DNA of 11,135 nucleotides, taken from positions 1-11,135 of the forward strand of contig JABFSS010000032.1 in assembly GCA_013140485.1 (NCBI GenBank), in the 5' to 3' direction. Numbering within the stretch: position 1 is the stretch's first letter; every line of letters starts with the position of its first letter. The translations under genes were made by a program, and so were the position numbers. This document shows, one piece after another, positions 5,542 through 11,135 of the stretch. Below the pieces are notes generated by a model, which worked only from the letters and a program-made list of their open reading frames with translations, did no database searches and had not been told where the DNA came from. Origin of the DNA: Candidatus Peribacteraceae bacterium (lineage in GTDB: Bacteria; Patescibacteriota; Gracilibacteria; Peribacterales; Peribacteraceae).

Positions 5542-5859
5542 ATGCTGACCAAGCGCACAGCACCGGCAAAGAGAAAGCCTGCCACCTTGACGATGATGCG
5601 TCCGGTCATTCTACGGATTGCCGAACGCTACGGTGCGACGAATGTGCGTATCTTTGGATCATTTGCGCGGGGAGAGCAGCGCGTTCGGAGTGACGTGGAT
5701 TTGCTTATGACGATGCCGGAGCGCATGAGTTTGCTCGACCTTTCGGGGTTGAAGATCGATTTGGAGGAGGCACTCAAGAGGAAAGTCGATGTCATCCCCG
5801 ACGATAGCATCAAGCCTCTGTTGCGAGACTACATTCTTGCCGATGCACGTCCCTTATGA
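5542..5859 (+). CDS. mntA: MntA-type nucleotidyltransferase antitoxin (type VII TA)
   Basis: A minimal nucleotidyltransferase of 105 residues. It carries the full active-site signature GS-x10-DxD: G39-S40 in GSFARGE, then D51-V-D53, with the probable third acidic residue D83 in KRKVDVIP. In characterised MNT/HEPN pairs the antitoxin transfers AMP from ATP to a tyrosine next to the toxin RNase motif and so silences it. The next gene supplies that toxin, and the two overlap by 4 nt (ATGA at 5856-5859), ensuring coupled synthesis. The ATG at 5542 is used; in-frame ATGs at 5593 and 5596 would remove a basic 17-18-residue N-terminal tail while keeping the whole domain, so the shorter start is possible. 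Intact catalytic residues suggest that it is active. Confidence 0.9.
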   Translation: MLTKRTAPAKRKPATLTMMRPVILRIAERYGATNVRIFGSFARGEQRVRSDVDLLMTMPERMSLLDLSGLKIDLEEALKRKVDVIPDDSIKPLLRDYILADARPL

Positions 5860-6197
5860 AAAAAGATCCTCGAGTCTATCTGCAGGACATCCTTGAAGCG
5901 ATTCAAAGAATCAGATCATACCGCGGGCTTAGCAGGGAAAATTTTTTCACAGATTTTCTTTTGCAAGACGGCGTGATTCGTCAGATTTCCGTTATTGGAG
6001 AAGCTTCATCCAAACTTTCTGCCGAAGTGAAGGACCGACACTCTGAGATTCCCTGGAAGAAGATTATTGGAATGCGGAACATCGTCGTTCATGATTATTC
6101 GCAGATTAAATTGGATAGAGTCTGGGAAACCGTAGAAGAAGATCTTCCTGAACTCTCAAAGGCTGTTCAGGAGGTCATCCAAGAGTTGGAAGGATAA
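5856..6197 (+). CDS. hepT: HepT-type HEPN ribonuclease toxin (DUF86)
   Basis: An all-helical HEPN-domain protein of 113 residues, the usual length. It has the catalytic RNase motif R-x4-H-x-Y: R74, H79, Y81 in RNIVVHDY. Dimers of such proteins form a composite RNase site at the R-x4-H faces; in the best-studied system the tyrosine of this motif is AMPylated by MntA, and here Y81 is that residue. The preceding gene is a complete MntA, overlapping by 4 nt, so this is a full type VII toxin-antitoxin operon, potentially used in plasmid/island maintenance or phage defence. The start is the ATG in the ATGA overlap, with no separate ribosome binding site, so translation is coupled. No frameshift or loss of key residues is seen. 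Confidence 0.9.
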   Translation: MKKDPRVYLQDILEAIQRIRSYRGLSRENFFTDFLLQDGVIRQISVIGEASSKLSAEVKDRHSEIPWKKIIGMRNIVVHDYSQIKLDRVWETVEEDLPELSKAVQEVIQELEG

Positions 6198-6219
6198 ACA
6201 ATGAAGAACTTGTTGTTTA
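6195..6219 (+). terminator. Weak AT-rich hairpin after hepT
   Basis: TAAACAA (6195-6201) pairs with TTGTTTA (6213-6219) across an 11-nt loop. The stem begins at the stop codon of hepT. It is AT-rich and lacks a clear U-tract, so terminator function is uncertain. Nothing else is seen in 6198-6259. Confidence 0.25.
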
Positions 6220-6259
6220 ATAAGCTTTGTGCTTCCATATCCTCTATTTTGGAGGGTAC

Positions 6260-6288
6260 TTGCATTTTATTATAAATTATGTTATAGT
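6260..6288 (+). promoter_or_regulatory. Promoter of the DHH phosphoesterase gene
   Basis: TTGCAT (6260-6265), a 17-nt spacer, TATAGT (6283-6288), with TGT directly before the -10 (an extended -10). The predicted start is about 6295, leaving a leader of about 22 nt with no Shine-Dalgarno. It separates the housekeeping DHH gene from the upstream toxin-antitoxin operon. Confidence 0.65.
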
Positions 6289-6316
6289 AGTGTGTTAACC
6301 CCTGAAACAGCGAATC

Positions 6317-7675
6317 ATGAGTCTCAGCCCCAAAGAACTATCGGCCGCGACGGATGCCATCAACCGGCATCAGCGCCTCCTTGTAATCCCACACGCGAAC
6401 GTCGACCCCGACGGTCTGAGCTCGGCGCTCGCGTGCTATCAGATGTTTAAGAGCATCGGAAAGGACGTCACGGTCATCTGTCCCGATACGCTGCCGGAGT
6501 CGCTGCGGTTCCTCCCCGGATTCGAGAAGCTCGAAGGCGAGATCGCCGAGGACCAGAACTTCGTCGTCACGATCAATCTGGACGACGGCGTCGAAGTCGA
6601 CAAGCTGCGCTACACCGTCGACGATGGCAAAGTGAACATCATCGTGGTGCCCAAGAATGGAAAGATCACGACGCGGCAGATCACGTTCGCCGAGGGCGAG
6701 CGCCAGTATGACCTCATCGTCATGGTGGATACGGCGGACCTGGCGCTCCTCAGCACGCTCTACACCGATCATATCGATCTCTTCTCGCAGATCCCGATTC
6801 TCAACGTCGACCACCACATCAGCAACACGCGCTACGGCCAGACGCATTTGATTGACCCCACGGCGGCGTCGGCGACCGAAGTCCTCTACGGCTGGTTTAT
6901 GCAGGTGCCGGACTGGCAGAGCAAGATCACGCCGGATATCGCCACGTTGCTCCTCACGGGTCTCATCACCGATACGCGTAGCTTTCAGAACCCGAATACG
7001 ACGCCGCGGTCGCTGGAAGTCGCGGCGGAATTGCTCGAAAGGGGAGCGCGCCAGCAGGAGATCATCCAGCATATCTATAAGACCAAGCCCCTCTCGACAT
7101 TGAAGATCTGGGGTCGCGCGCTCAACCGGATCCAAATGGATACCGAGGCGGGCATCGTGTGGTCGAGCATCAGCCGCGAAGATTTGCAGGAGATGGAAGC
7201 GTCATCCAAGGAGACGCACGGCATTCTCGACGAACTGATCTCGACGATCCCCAATGCGGATATCCACGTCCTCTTCACGGAAGTGGAAGAGGGCGGGTTG
7301 AAGGCGAGCATGCGCTCGTCGGCCAGCATCGACTGCTCGCGCCTCGCGGGCGAAGCGTACGGTGGCGGGGGACATGCGCGGGCGTCCGGATTCCGCGTGA
7401 AGAACTATGGGAATTTTCAACTGCAAGTGCTGGAGAGCATCAAGACGTTGAAGGAGGGGATGGAACGGCAGAGGAAGGAAAGCGAGCAAGCAACGATGGT
7501 GCCGCCGGCAGCACAATCGAAAAAGGGGACAGAAGTGACAAAGGCGACAGAAGTGACAAAGGAAACAAAAAAAGAGATTCCCAAAAAACCATCCAAAGAC
7601 ATCGTCGAAGGCATCACCGGTAAATCCGATGCATCTCCTTCAAAAGATGTCGTGCAAAAAATCACTGAAGAGTAA
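6317..7675 (+). CDS. DHH/DHHA1 family phosphoesterase (NrnA-like)
   Basis: Predicted metal-dependent phosphoesterase; NrnA-type members degrade short oligoribonucleotides or cyclic-dinucleotide products and/or remove the 3'-phosphate from pAp. The DHH domain is complete: HANVDPDG (26-33), D138-T-A-D141, the DHH triad D165-H166-H167, then a TGLITDT segment. The C-terminal DHHA1 domain has GGGGHARASGF (349-359), the substrate-binding glycine motif. The conserved part ends near residue 370. After it comes an unusual tail of about 80 residues, rich in Lys, Glu and Thr, with a KATEVTK-type repeat and a 12-residue duplication (PSKDIVEGITGK and PSKDVVQKITEE). Typical NrnA proteins are about 310-340 residues; this one has 452. 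It is followed by infB after 111 nt; in many bacteria DHH/NrnA genes sit in the nusA-infB-rbfA cluster, so the link is common. Family is certain; the exact substrate is inferred. Confidence 0.92.
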   Translation: MSLSPKELSAATDAINRHQRLLVIPHANVDPDGLSSALACYQMFKSIGKDVTVICPDTLPESLRFLPGFEKLEGEIAEDQNFVVTINLDDGVEVDKLRYTVDDGKVNIIVVPKNGKITTRQITFAEGERQYDLIVMVDTADLALLSTLYTDHIDLFSQIPILNVDHHISNTRYGQTHLIDPTAASATEVLYGWFMQVPDWQSKITPDIATLLLTGLITDTRSFQNPNTTPRSLEVAAELLERGARQQEIIQHIYKTKPLSTLKIWGRALNRIQMDTEAGIVWSSISREDLQEMEASSKETHGILDELISTIPNADIHVLFTEVEEGGLKASMRSSASIDCSRLAGEAYGGGGHARASGFRVKNYGNFQLQVLESIKTLKEGMERQRKESEQATMVPPAAQSKKGTEVTKATEVTKETKKEIPKKPSKDIVEGITGKSDASPSKDVVQKITEE

Positions 7676-7725
7676 ATTTCTTAGAAAATACGTTTGTCAC
7701 TTTTGTCGCTTCTGTAGCCTTTGTG
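7537..7725 (+). repeat. Imperfect long-arm inverted repeat spanning the end of the DHH gene
   Basis: The arm 7537-7560 (GACAAAGGCGACAGAAGTGA and four more bases) is complementary to 7702-7725 at 22 of 24 positions, counting one G-U pair. The left arm lies in the Lys/Glu/Thr tail of the DHH protein, the right arm in the spacer before infB; the stop codon is in the 141-nt loop. Both arms are built from variants of an 8-10-nt unit (GYGACARA, with A/G-rich ends), so they look like degenerate copies of one repeat in opposite orientation. Confidence 0.55.
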
Positions 7726-7786
7726 GCCTTTCATGCGTCGAGTGACAATGATAGAGTGCATGCGGTCATTATTATCCCCTGAACCC

Positions 7787-10081
7787 ATGCGCCTCGTGCA
7801 GGTCGCCAAAATCTTAGGCATGACAGGGCAAGAGCTCCGTCATGAACTGACGACGGTCAACTTCGGCATCAAGCCGACGGACCGCGAAGTGCCCGATTCG
7901 CTCGCGAAGGGCATCATCCGTTTCGTCGCGCAGAAGAAAGGTCTCACGATCGATCTCGAATCCATCGGACTGATGAAGGATGACGGGGAGGATGAAGAGG
8001 GGGGAGAGGGCAGAGAGGGTAAAGACGGTGGAGAAGAAAAAGAAGAATCAACTTCACCTGCGGCTCCGGCTCCGGCATCGACGAACAGCGCCCCCACGAG
8101 TGCCTCGCCGAGCGGGAGCATGACGGTCTTGCGCAAGCTCACGCTGGAAGACGTTCCGCGTGCGGCGATCGCACGCCAGGAGTTGGCGCTGAAAAAGCTG
8201 ACCAAAGAAGAGCGTGAGGAACAGGCGCGGGAGAAGCGCAAAGCCGCCGAGGCTCTCCGACAGAAAACGTCGGCGTCGAGTCACAACCAGGAACAGATCA
8301 AGCAGAAGGACGGACCGGTGACGCTGCCGGACATGATCACCGTCAAGGAGCTCGCCGAGAAAACAGGTATCCAAGTACCCAAGCTGATTGCCGCGATGAT
8401 GAAGAACGGCGTGATGGCGACGATCACGCAATCCATCGATTTCGACACGGCAGCCATCGTGATGGCGGAATTGGGCGTGACCGTGGAGCGCGAAGAACGC
8501 AGTGCCAGCTCCGAGCAGCTCATTGCGCGCAACCTCCGCGAGCTCGTCAAAGACGAGCCCCAGAACCTGACGCCCCGTCCGCCGATTGTCGTCGTCATGG
8601 GACACGTTGACCACGGCAAGACCGCGCTGCTCGACGCCATCCGGTCCACCGATGTCGTCTCGTCGGAAGCCGGCGGCATCACGCAGCACATCGGCGCGTA
8701 TCAGGTCGAACATGAATCGTCGCTCCTCGGGCGACGCAAAATCACGTTCCTCGACACTCCCGGCCACGAAGCGTTCACCGCGATGCGCGCGCGCGGAGCG
8801 CAGGTCACCGACATCGTCATCCTGGTTGTCTCCGCCGAAGAAGGCGTCAAGCCGACGACCATCGAAGCCATCGACCATGCCAAGGATGCCGACGTGCCGA
8901 TCATCGTCGCGATCACCAAAGTCGACAAAGAACGCGCCGACATCGACCGCGTCAAAGGCGACATCGCGGGCCACGGCCTGCAGCCCGAAGAATGGGGCGG
9001 CAAGACGCCCGTGGTCCCGTGCTCCGCCGTCACCAAGCAGGGCATTCCCGATCTCCTCGATCACGTGTTGCTGCTCGCCGACGAGAGGAAATTCTCCGCG
9101 AACCCCAACCGCTCGGCCATCGCGACTGTCATCGAAAGCCACCTCGATACCTCCATGGGTCCGCTCGCGACCGTCATTGTGAATACGGGAACGCTCCGCG
9201 TCGGCGACATCTGCGTCTGTGGGAGCACGGGCGGGCGCGTGAAGGCGCTGATCGACGCGCACGGAAAGCGCCTGCACGAAGTAGGCCCCTCCGGCGCAGC
9301 GCGCATGTCGGGTCTCGAAGCGATGCCCTCCGTCGGCGATATTTTCCAAGTCGTCGGATCCGACAAAGAAGGGCGCGCGCTCCAGGAAGCGTTCGCCGAG
9401 CATGCCGGCATCACGAAGAAGCGGTCATTCGCGGATCTCGTCCTCCGTCTGACCGAAGGCAAAATCAAGCAGCTCAAAGTGGTGCTGAAGGTCGATACGC
9501 AAGGATCTCTCGAAGCATTGTCCGCCGCGCTCGGGCGTCTCTCGCCGCCGGGCCGCGACGTCAGCGTCAAAATCATTCACGGCGCCATCGGGTCCGTCAC
9601 CGAAAGCGACGTGATGATGGCTTCGGCGAGCGAAGGCATCGTCCTCTCGTTCCATGTGCAGGTGCCGCCGGAGGTCAGCCGCACGGCCGACCGCGAAGGG
9701 GTGAAGATTCGCCAGTACGAAATTCTCTACGAGATGCTCGACGAAGTTGAAAAACTCCTCCAGGGCCTCATTGAGCCCGTCGAAGAAGAGAAAATTCTGG
9801 GTCACCTGGAGGTTCGCGGCATCTTCTTGAGCAAGAAGGGCGAGCAGATCATCGGCGGGAAGGTCATGGATGGCATCCTGAAACGAGTCCAGTTCCGGCT
9901 GATCAGAGGCGAGAACATCATCGGCACCGGCCGCATCACGTCGCTCAAGCACGTCGACAAAGACATCAAAGAAGCCAAGGAAGGCCAGGAGTGCGGTATG
10001 CGCGTCGAAAGCACGCTGCCCGTGGAAGAAGGCGACCGGCTGGAAGCGTTCGTGCGGGAGCTGAAGAGGAAGGAGGAGTAA
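7787..10081 (+). CDS. infB: Translation initiation factor IF-2
   Basis: GTPase that brings initiator fMet-tRNA to the 30S subunit and promotes subunit joining. Domains in order (764 residues): an IF2-N-like helical segment at 1-60; an acidic then Pro/Ala/Ser-rich linker (about 65-115); a Lys/Arg-rich coiled-coil-like stretch; a second IF2-N module (about 178-235, VTLPDMITVKELAEKTG); the G domain with G1 GHVDHGKT (272-279), G2 GGITQHIGAY, G3 DTPGHEAFTAMRARG; then domains II, III and the fMet-tRNA-binding C-terminal domain, complete to the last residue. Unusually, G4 is TKVD (377-380) where IF-2 normally has NKxD, and G5 reads CSAVTK instead of SAKTG. The start is ATG 7787, giving MRLVQVAKILGM, the usual IF-2 beginning; earlier in-frame starts (7721-7760) would lie in the repeat-bearing spacer. 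There is no Shine-Dalgarno; a weak -10 (TATTAT, 7769-7774) is present. Confidence 0.97.
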   Translation: MRLVQVAKILGMTGQELRHELTTVNFGIKPTDREVPDSLAKGIIRFVAQKKGLTIDLESIGLMKDDGEDEEGGEGREGKDGGEEKEESTSPAAPAPASTNSAPTSASPSGSMTVLRKLTLEDVPRAAIARQELALKKLTKEEREEQAREKRKAAEALRQKTSASSHNQEQIKQKDGPVTLPDMITVKELAEKTGIQVPKLIAAMMKNGVMATITQSIDFDTAAIVMAELGVTVEREERSASSEQLIARNLRELVKDEPQNLTPRPPIVVVMGHVDHGKTALLDAIRSTDVVSSEAGGITQHIGAYQVEHESSLLGRRKITFLDTPGHEAFTAMRARGAQVTDIVILVVSAEEGVKPTTIEAIDHAKDADVPIIVAITKVDKERADIDRVKGDIAGHGLQPEEWGGKTPVVPCSAVTKQGIPDLLDHVLLLADERKFSANPNRSAIATVIESHLDTSMGPLATVIVNTGTLRVGDICVCGSTGGRVKALIDAHGKRLHEVGPSGAARMSGLEAMPSVGDIFQVVGSDKEGRALQEAFAEHAGITKKRSFADLVLRLTEGKIKQLKVVLKVDTQGSLEALSAALGRLSPPGRDVSVKIIHGAIGSVTESDVMMASASEGIVLSFHVQVPPEVSRTADREGVKIRQYEILYEMLDEVEKLLQGLIEPVEEEKILGHLEVRGIFLSKKGEQIIGGKVMDGILKRVQFRLIRGENIIGTGRITSLKHVDKDIKEAKEGQECGMRVESTLPVEEGDRLEAFVRELKRKEE

Positions 10082-10090
10082 ACCCCCCCC

Positions 10091-10114
10091 GCGTTCCATA
10101 GGGGTGTGGAACGC
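10091..10114 (+). terminator. Hairpin downstream of infB, probable part of its 3' end
   Basis: GCGTTCCA (10091-10098), an 8-nt loop, TGGAACGC (10107-10114): a perfect 8-bp stem 9 nt after the infB stop. A run of eight C (10083-10090) precedes it and could instead pair with GGGG (10101-10104) in the loop, an alternative fold. No U-run follows directly, so termination may need the next hairpin or a protein factor. Confidence 0.5.
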
Positions 10115-10119
10115 CATTC

Positions 10120-10137
10120 ATGGCTTTTTGAAGCCAT
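10120..10137 (+). terminator. Second hairpin after infB
   Basis: ATGGCTT (10120-10126), TTTG loop, AAGCCAT (10131-10137), followed by AATTTCG. A perfect 7-bp stem with only a short T stretch; a weak intrinsic terminator that may act together with the hairpin just upstream. The rest of the 10138-10212 spacer shows no antitoxin-sized frame and no clear promoter. Confidence 0.4.
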
Positions 10138-10212
10138 AATTTCGACATAGTCAAAAGATTTTGGATTCAGGGATCTAGCCGGTCATCTGAACCCCGGTAT
10201 TTTGGATGATGT

Positions 10213-10620
10213 ATGGCAAAAGCATTCGACGCATGGAACATCGTTAAGAAACGGATCGACTCCAAGAATATTGGTACAGAAGTCTTCTTCCACGAACGTG
10301 AGGTCTGGTGGTGTTCAGTCGGGCTCAATATTGGTGTTGAGAGTGACGGCAAAAATGCACATTTTGAGAGACCAGTTCTTATTTTTCGAAAGTTTAACGG
10401 TCATATGCTCTGGGTTGTGCCTCTCACATCAAAGCAACACGAGGGAGTTCACTTTTATAGAATCTCGCACGATCGTGGTGCATCATTTGCGTGTCTCTCT
10501 CAATTAAAGACCATCAGCAGCAAGCGCCTCCTTCGAAAAATCGGCATGATCGCCGAAAATGAATTTGATCACGTACGTGTGCGCATTGCCGGGTATATAA
10601 AAAATCGGGCCCCGCGGTGA
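10213..10620 (+). CDS. PemK/MazF-like endoribonuclease toxin, solitary
   Basis: Predicted mRNA-cleaving toxin of the MazF/PemK (CcdB-fold) family. Matching elements in order: REVWWCSVGLNIG (29-41), like the RGDIWWVDLGPTIG strand-loop of MazF; ERPVLIFRKF (52-61), with the conserved Arg-Pro before the second strand; WVVPLTSK (67-74), with the Thr/Ser of the active-site region; and LSQLKTISSKRLLRKIG (95-111), matching the Lxq(I/L)rtiskkRL segment. Length is 135 residues, longer than the usual 110-120 because of an N-terminal helix of about 25 residues and a short basic tail. No antitoxin gene adjoins it: the 131 nt upstream hold only infB 3' hairpins and the next gene downstream is convergent. 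It may be controlled in trans, be a degenerate system or be a diverged family member. Its last codons overlap a terminator of the opposite strand. The ATG at 10213 has no Shine-Dalgarno. Confidence 0.8.
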   Translation: MAKAFDAWNIVKKRIDSKNIGTEVFFHEREVWWCSVGLNIGVESDGKNAHFERPVLIFRKFNGHMLWVVPLTSKQHEGVHFYRISHDRGASFACLSQLKTISSKRLLRKIGMIAENEFDHVRVRIAGYIKNRAPR

Positions 10621-10629
10621 GCGGAACCC
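10599..10629 (-). terminator. Intrinsic terminator of the leftward gene, embedded in the toxin gene 3' end
   Basis: Read on the minus strand: GGGTTCCGC (10629-10621), loop TCACC, GCGGGGCCC (10615-10607), then GA and six T (10604-10599). All nine pairs form when two G-U pairs are allowed; on the plus strand these two are A-C mismatches and no T-run follows, so the terminator is directional. It ends transcription of the leftward gene whose stop is at 10706, and it lies inside the last codons of the PemK-like gene. Confidence 0.75.
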
Positions 10630-10656
10630 TCGGAGGCCGAAGCCACTAATACGTTC

Positions 10657-10662
10657 ATTATA
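10657..10662 (-). promoter_or_regulatory. Extended -10 on the minus strand between the convergent genes
   Basis: TGG-TATAAT on the minus strand, with TTGCGC 16 nt upstream as a weak -35. A transcript from about 10650 would run into the terminator at 10599-10629, giving an RNA of about 50 nt antisense to the end of the PemK-like gene. It may also be a chance match. Confidence 0.35.
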
Positions 10663-10705
10663 CCAACACTTGTTCATTGCGCAAGCGGATGGTGCTTTTT
10701 CGTCT

Positions 10706-11135
10706 TCACGCCGGATGCGGCGCAACGGAGAGGCGGCACTCGCGGTTATTTCCTCCTGCCGTCTCGGGAGGTACGGTAAACGCATCATTGCCGCCGGCCT
10801 GCGCAAGCCGGACGAGCACTCGAGCAAGTACGGGAGTGTTGATCGGCGAAACGATGGGATTCGAAAACGGAAGTGGATTGGAAAATTGAAGCTGAAGTCT
10901 TCCGTCTGCCGCGACCGTCGCAGACTGCAGCGCCAGGTTGTACCAGCCGCCCCTTCCTTCTCTCGGTCGCCCCTGCGTCCGGACGGTCAGTCCGTTGATG
11001 ACGATGGACGGAGGACTGATCTGGCACCATAGCCTCCCCTGGATCACGTCAATGCGCGTTCCTACACGGGACTCGCCAAGAATTTTCGTCAGACGTTCCA
11101 TGACCATGTCGATTCTTTCTTTTTCAGTACTCAGT
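10706..11135 (-). CDS. C-terminal part of a leftward protein of unknown function (partial)
   Basis: The frame is open to the window edge and ends at TGA (10708-10706); at least 142 codons are inside. The likely true start is outside, as codons upstream of the first internal ATG (11107) are open and read as a natural charged helix (STEKERIDMVMERLTK). The remainder is a beta-rich, Ser/Pro/Asn-containing sequence (FSNPLPFSNPIVSPINTPVL), suggestive of an extracellular or structural beta domain. I do not recognise the family. A directional intrinsic terminator about 77 nt beyond the stop supports this strand as real. The plus-strand frame over the same bases is Arg/Ser-rich and looks like a shadow. 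Confidence 0.6.
   Translation of the reverse strand, partial: LSTEKERIDMVMERLTKILGESRVGTRIDVIQGRLWCQISPPSIVINGLTVRTQGRPREGRGGWYNLALQSATVAADGRLQLQFSNPLPFSNPIVSPINTPVLARVLVRLAQAGGNDAFTVPPETAGGNNRECRLSVAPHPA

Noticed and set aside
7721..7786. Earlier in-frame starts for IF-2 (TTG 7721, ATG 7733, 7748, 7760)
   Set aside because: They extend into the inverted-repeat arm, and the ATG at 7787 gives the standard IF-2 N-terminus.
8054..9403. Minus-strand open frame of 449 codons inside infB
   Set aside because: It lies antisense to the unmistakable IF-2 G domain; a shadow of high third-position GC.
10670..11032. Plus-strand open frame of 120 codons at the right end
   Set aside because: Its product is Arg/Ser-rich and unstructured, and the opposite frame is open to the window edge with a natural-looking protein and a directional terminator.

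Overview
This is a bacterial chromosomal window of moderate GC content. It holds one tRNA gene, two core information-processing or RNA-turnover genes (a DHH phosphoesterase and translation initiation factor IF-2), and several accessory genes. There is no rRNA, recognisable transposase, phage morphogenesis gene or CRISPR array. The standard code fits, because TGA acts as stop. Few genes carry a Shine-Dalgarno sequence, and several have a good -10 hexamer 6-7 nt before the start codon, so leaderless or near-leaderless transcripts look common. Compact genes, little recognisable metabolism and a mix of toxin-antitoxin genes would suit a Patescibacteria/CPR-type organism. That is inference from style only and is not proven here.

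Layout. At 1-45 is the start of a leftward gene that runs off the window. At 88-164 is tRNA-Pro(GGG) with an encoded CCA. At 203-1240 is a D-amino-acid-oxidase-type FAD enzyme. At 1323-2930 is a 535-residue protein of unknown family, followed 4 nt later (2935-3693) by a diaminopimelate-epimerase-fold, two-cysteine racemase. An amino-acid racemase and a D-amino-acid oxidase so close together suggest D-amino-acid metabolism, with the unknown protein as a possible third player.

At 3730-5160 is an unusually well-signalled single-gene unit. It has a near-consensus promoter, a perfect palindrome over the -10, a long leader hairpin, a strong Shine-Dalgarno with a TTG start, an unknown 387-residue protein, and a strong terminator. 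The first 14 transcribed bases are perfectly complementary to bases at the foot of the terminator. This is the most unusual part of the window.

At 5234-6197 is a toxin-antitoxin segment: an orphan ribbon-helix-helix/RelB-like antitoxin gene (minus strand), divergent from a textbook MntA-HepT (MNT/HEPN, type VII) pair overlapping by 4 nt. At 6317-7675 is a DHH/DHHA1 phosphoesterase with a repeat-bearing C-terminal tail, then infB (7787-10081). The IF-2 has an altered G4 motif, TKVD instead of NKxD. At 10213-10620 is a solitary PemK/MazF-like toxin. A leftward gene (10706 to the window end) converges on it, and its probable terminator lies inside the last codons of the toxin gene.

Gene function was assigned by motif recognition only, without database searches. 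The two unknown proteins (535 and 387 residues) should be treated as unassigned.
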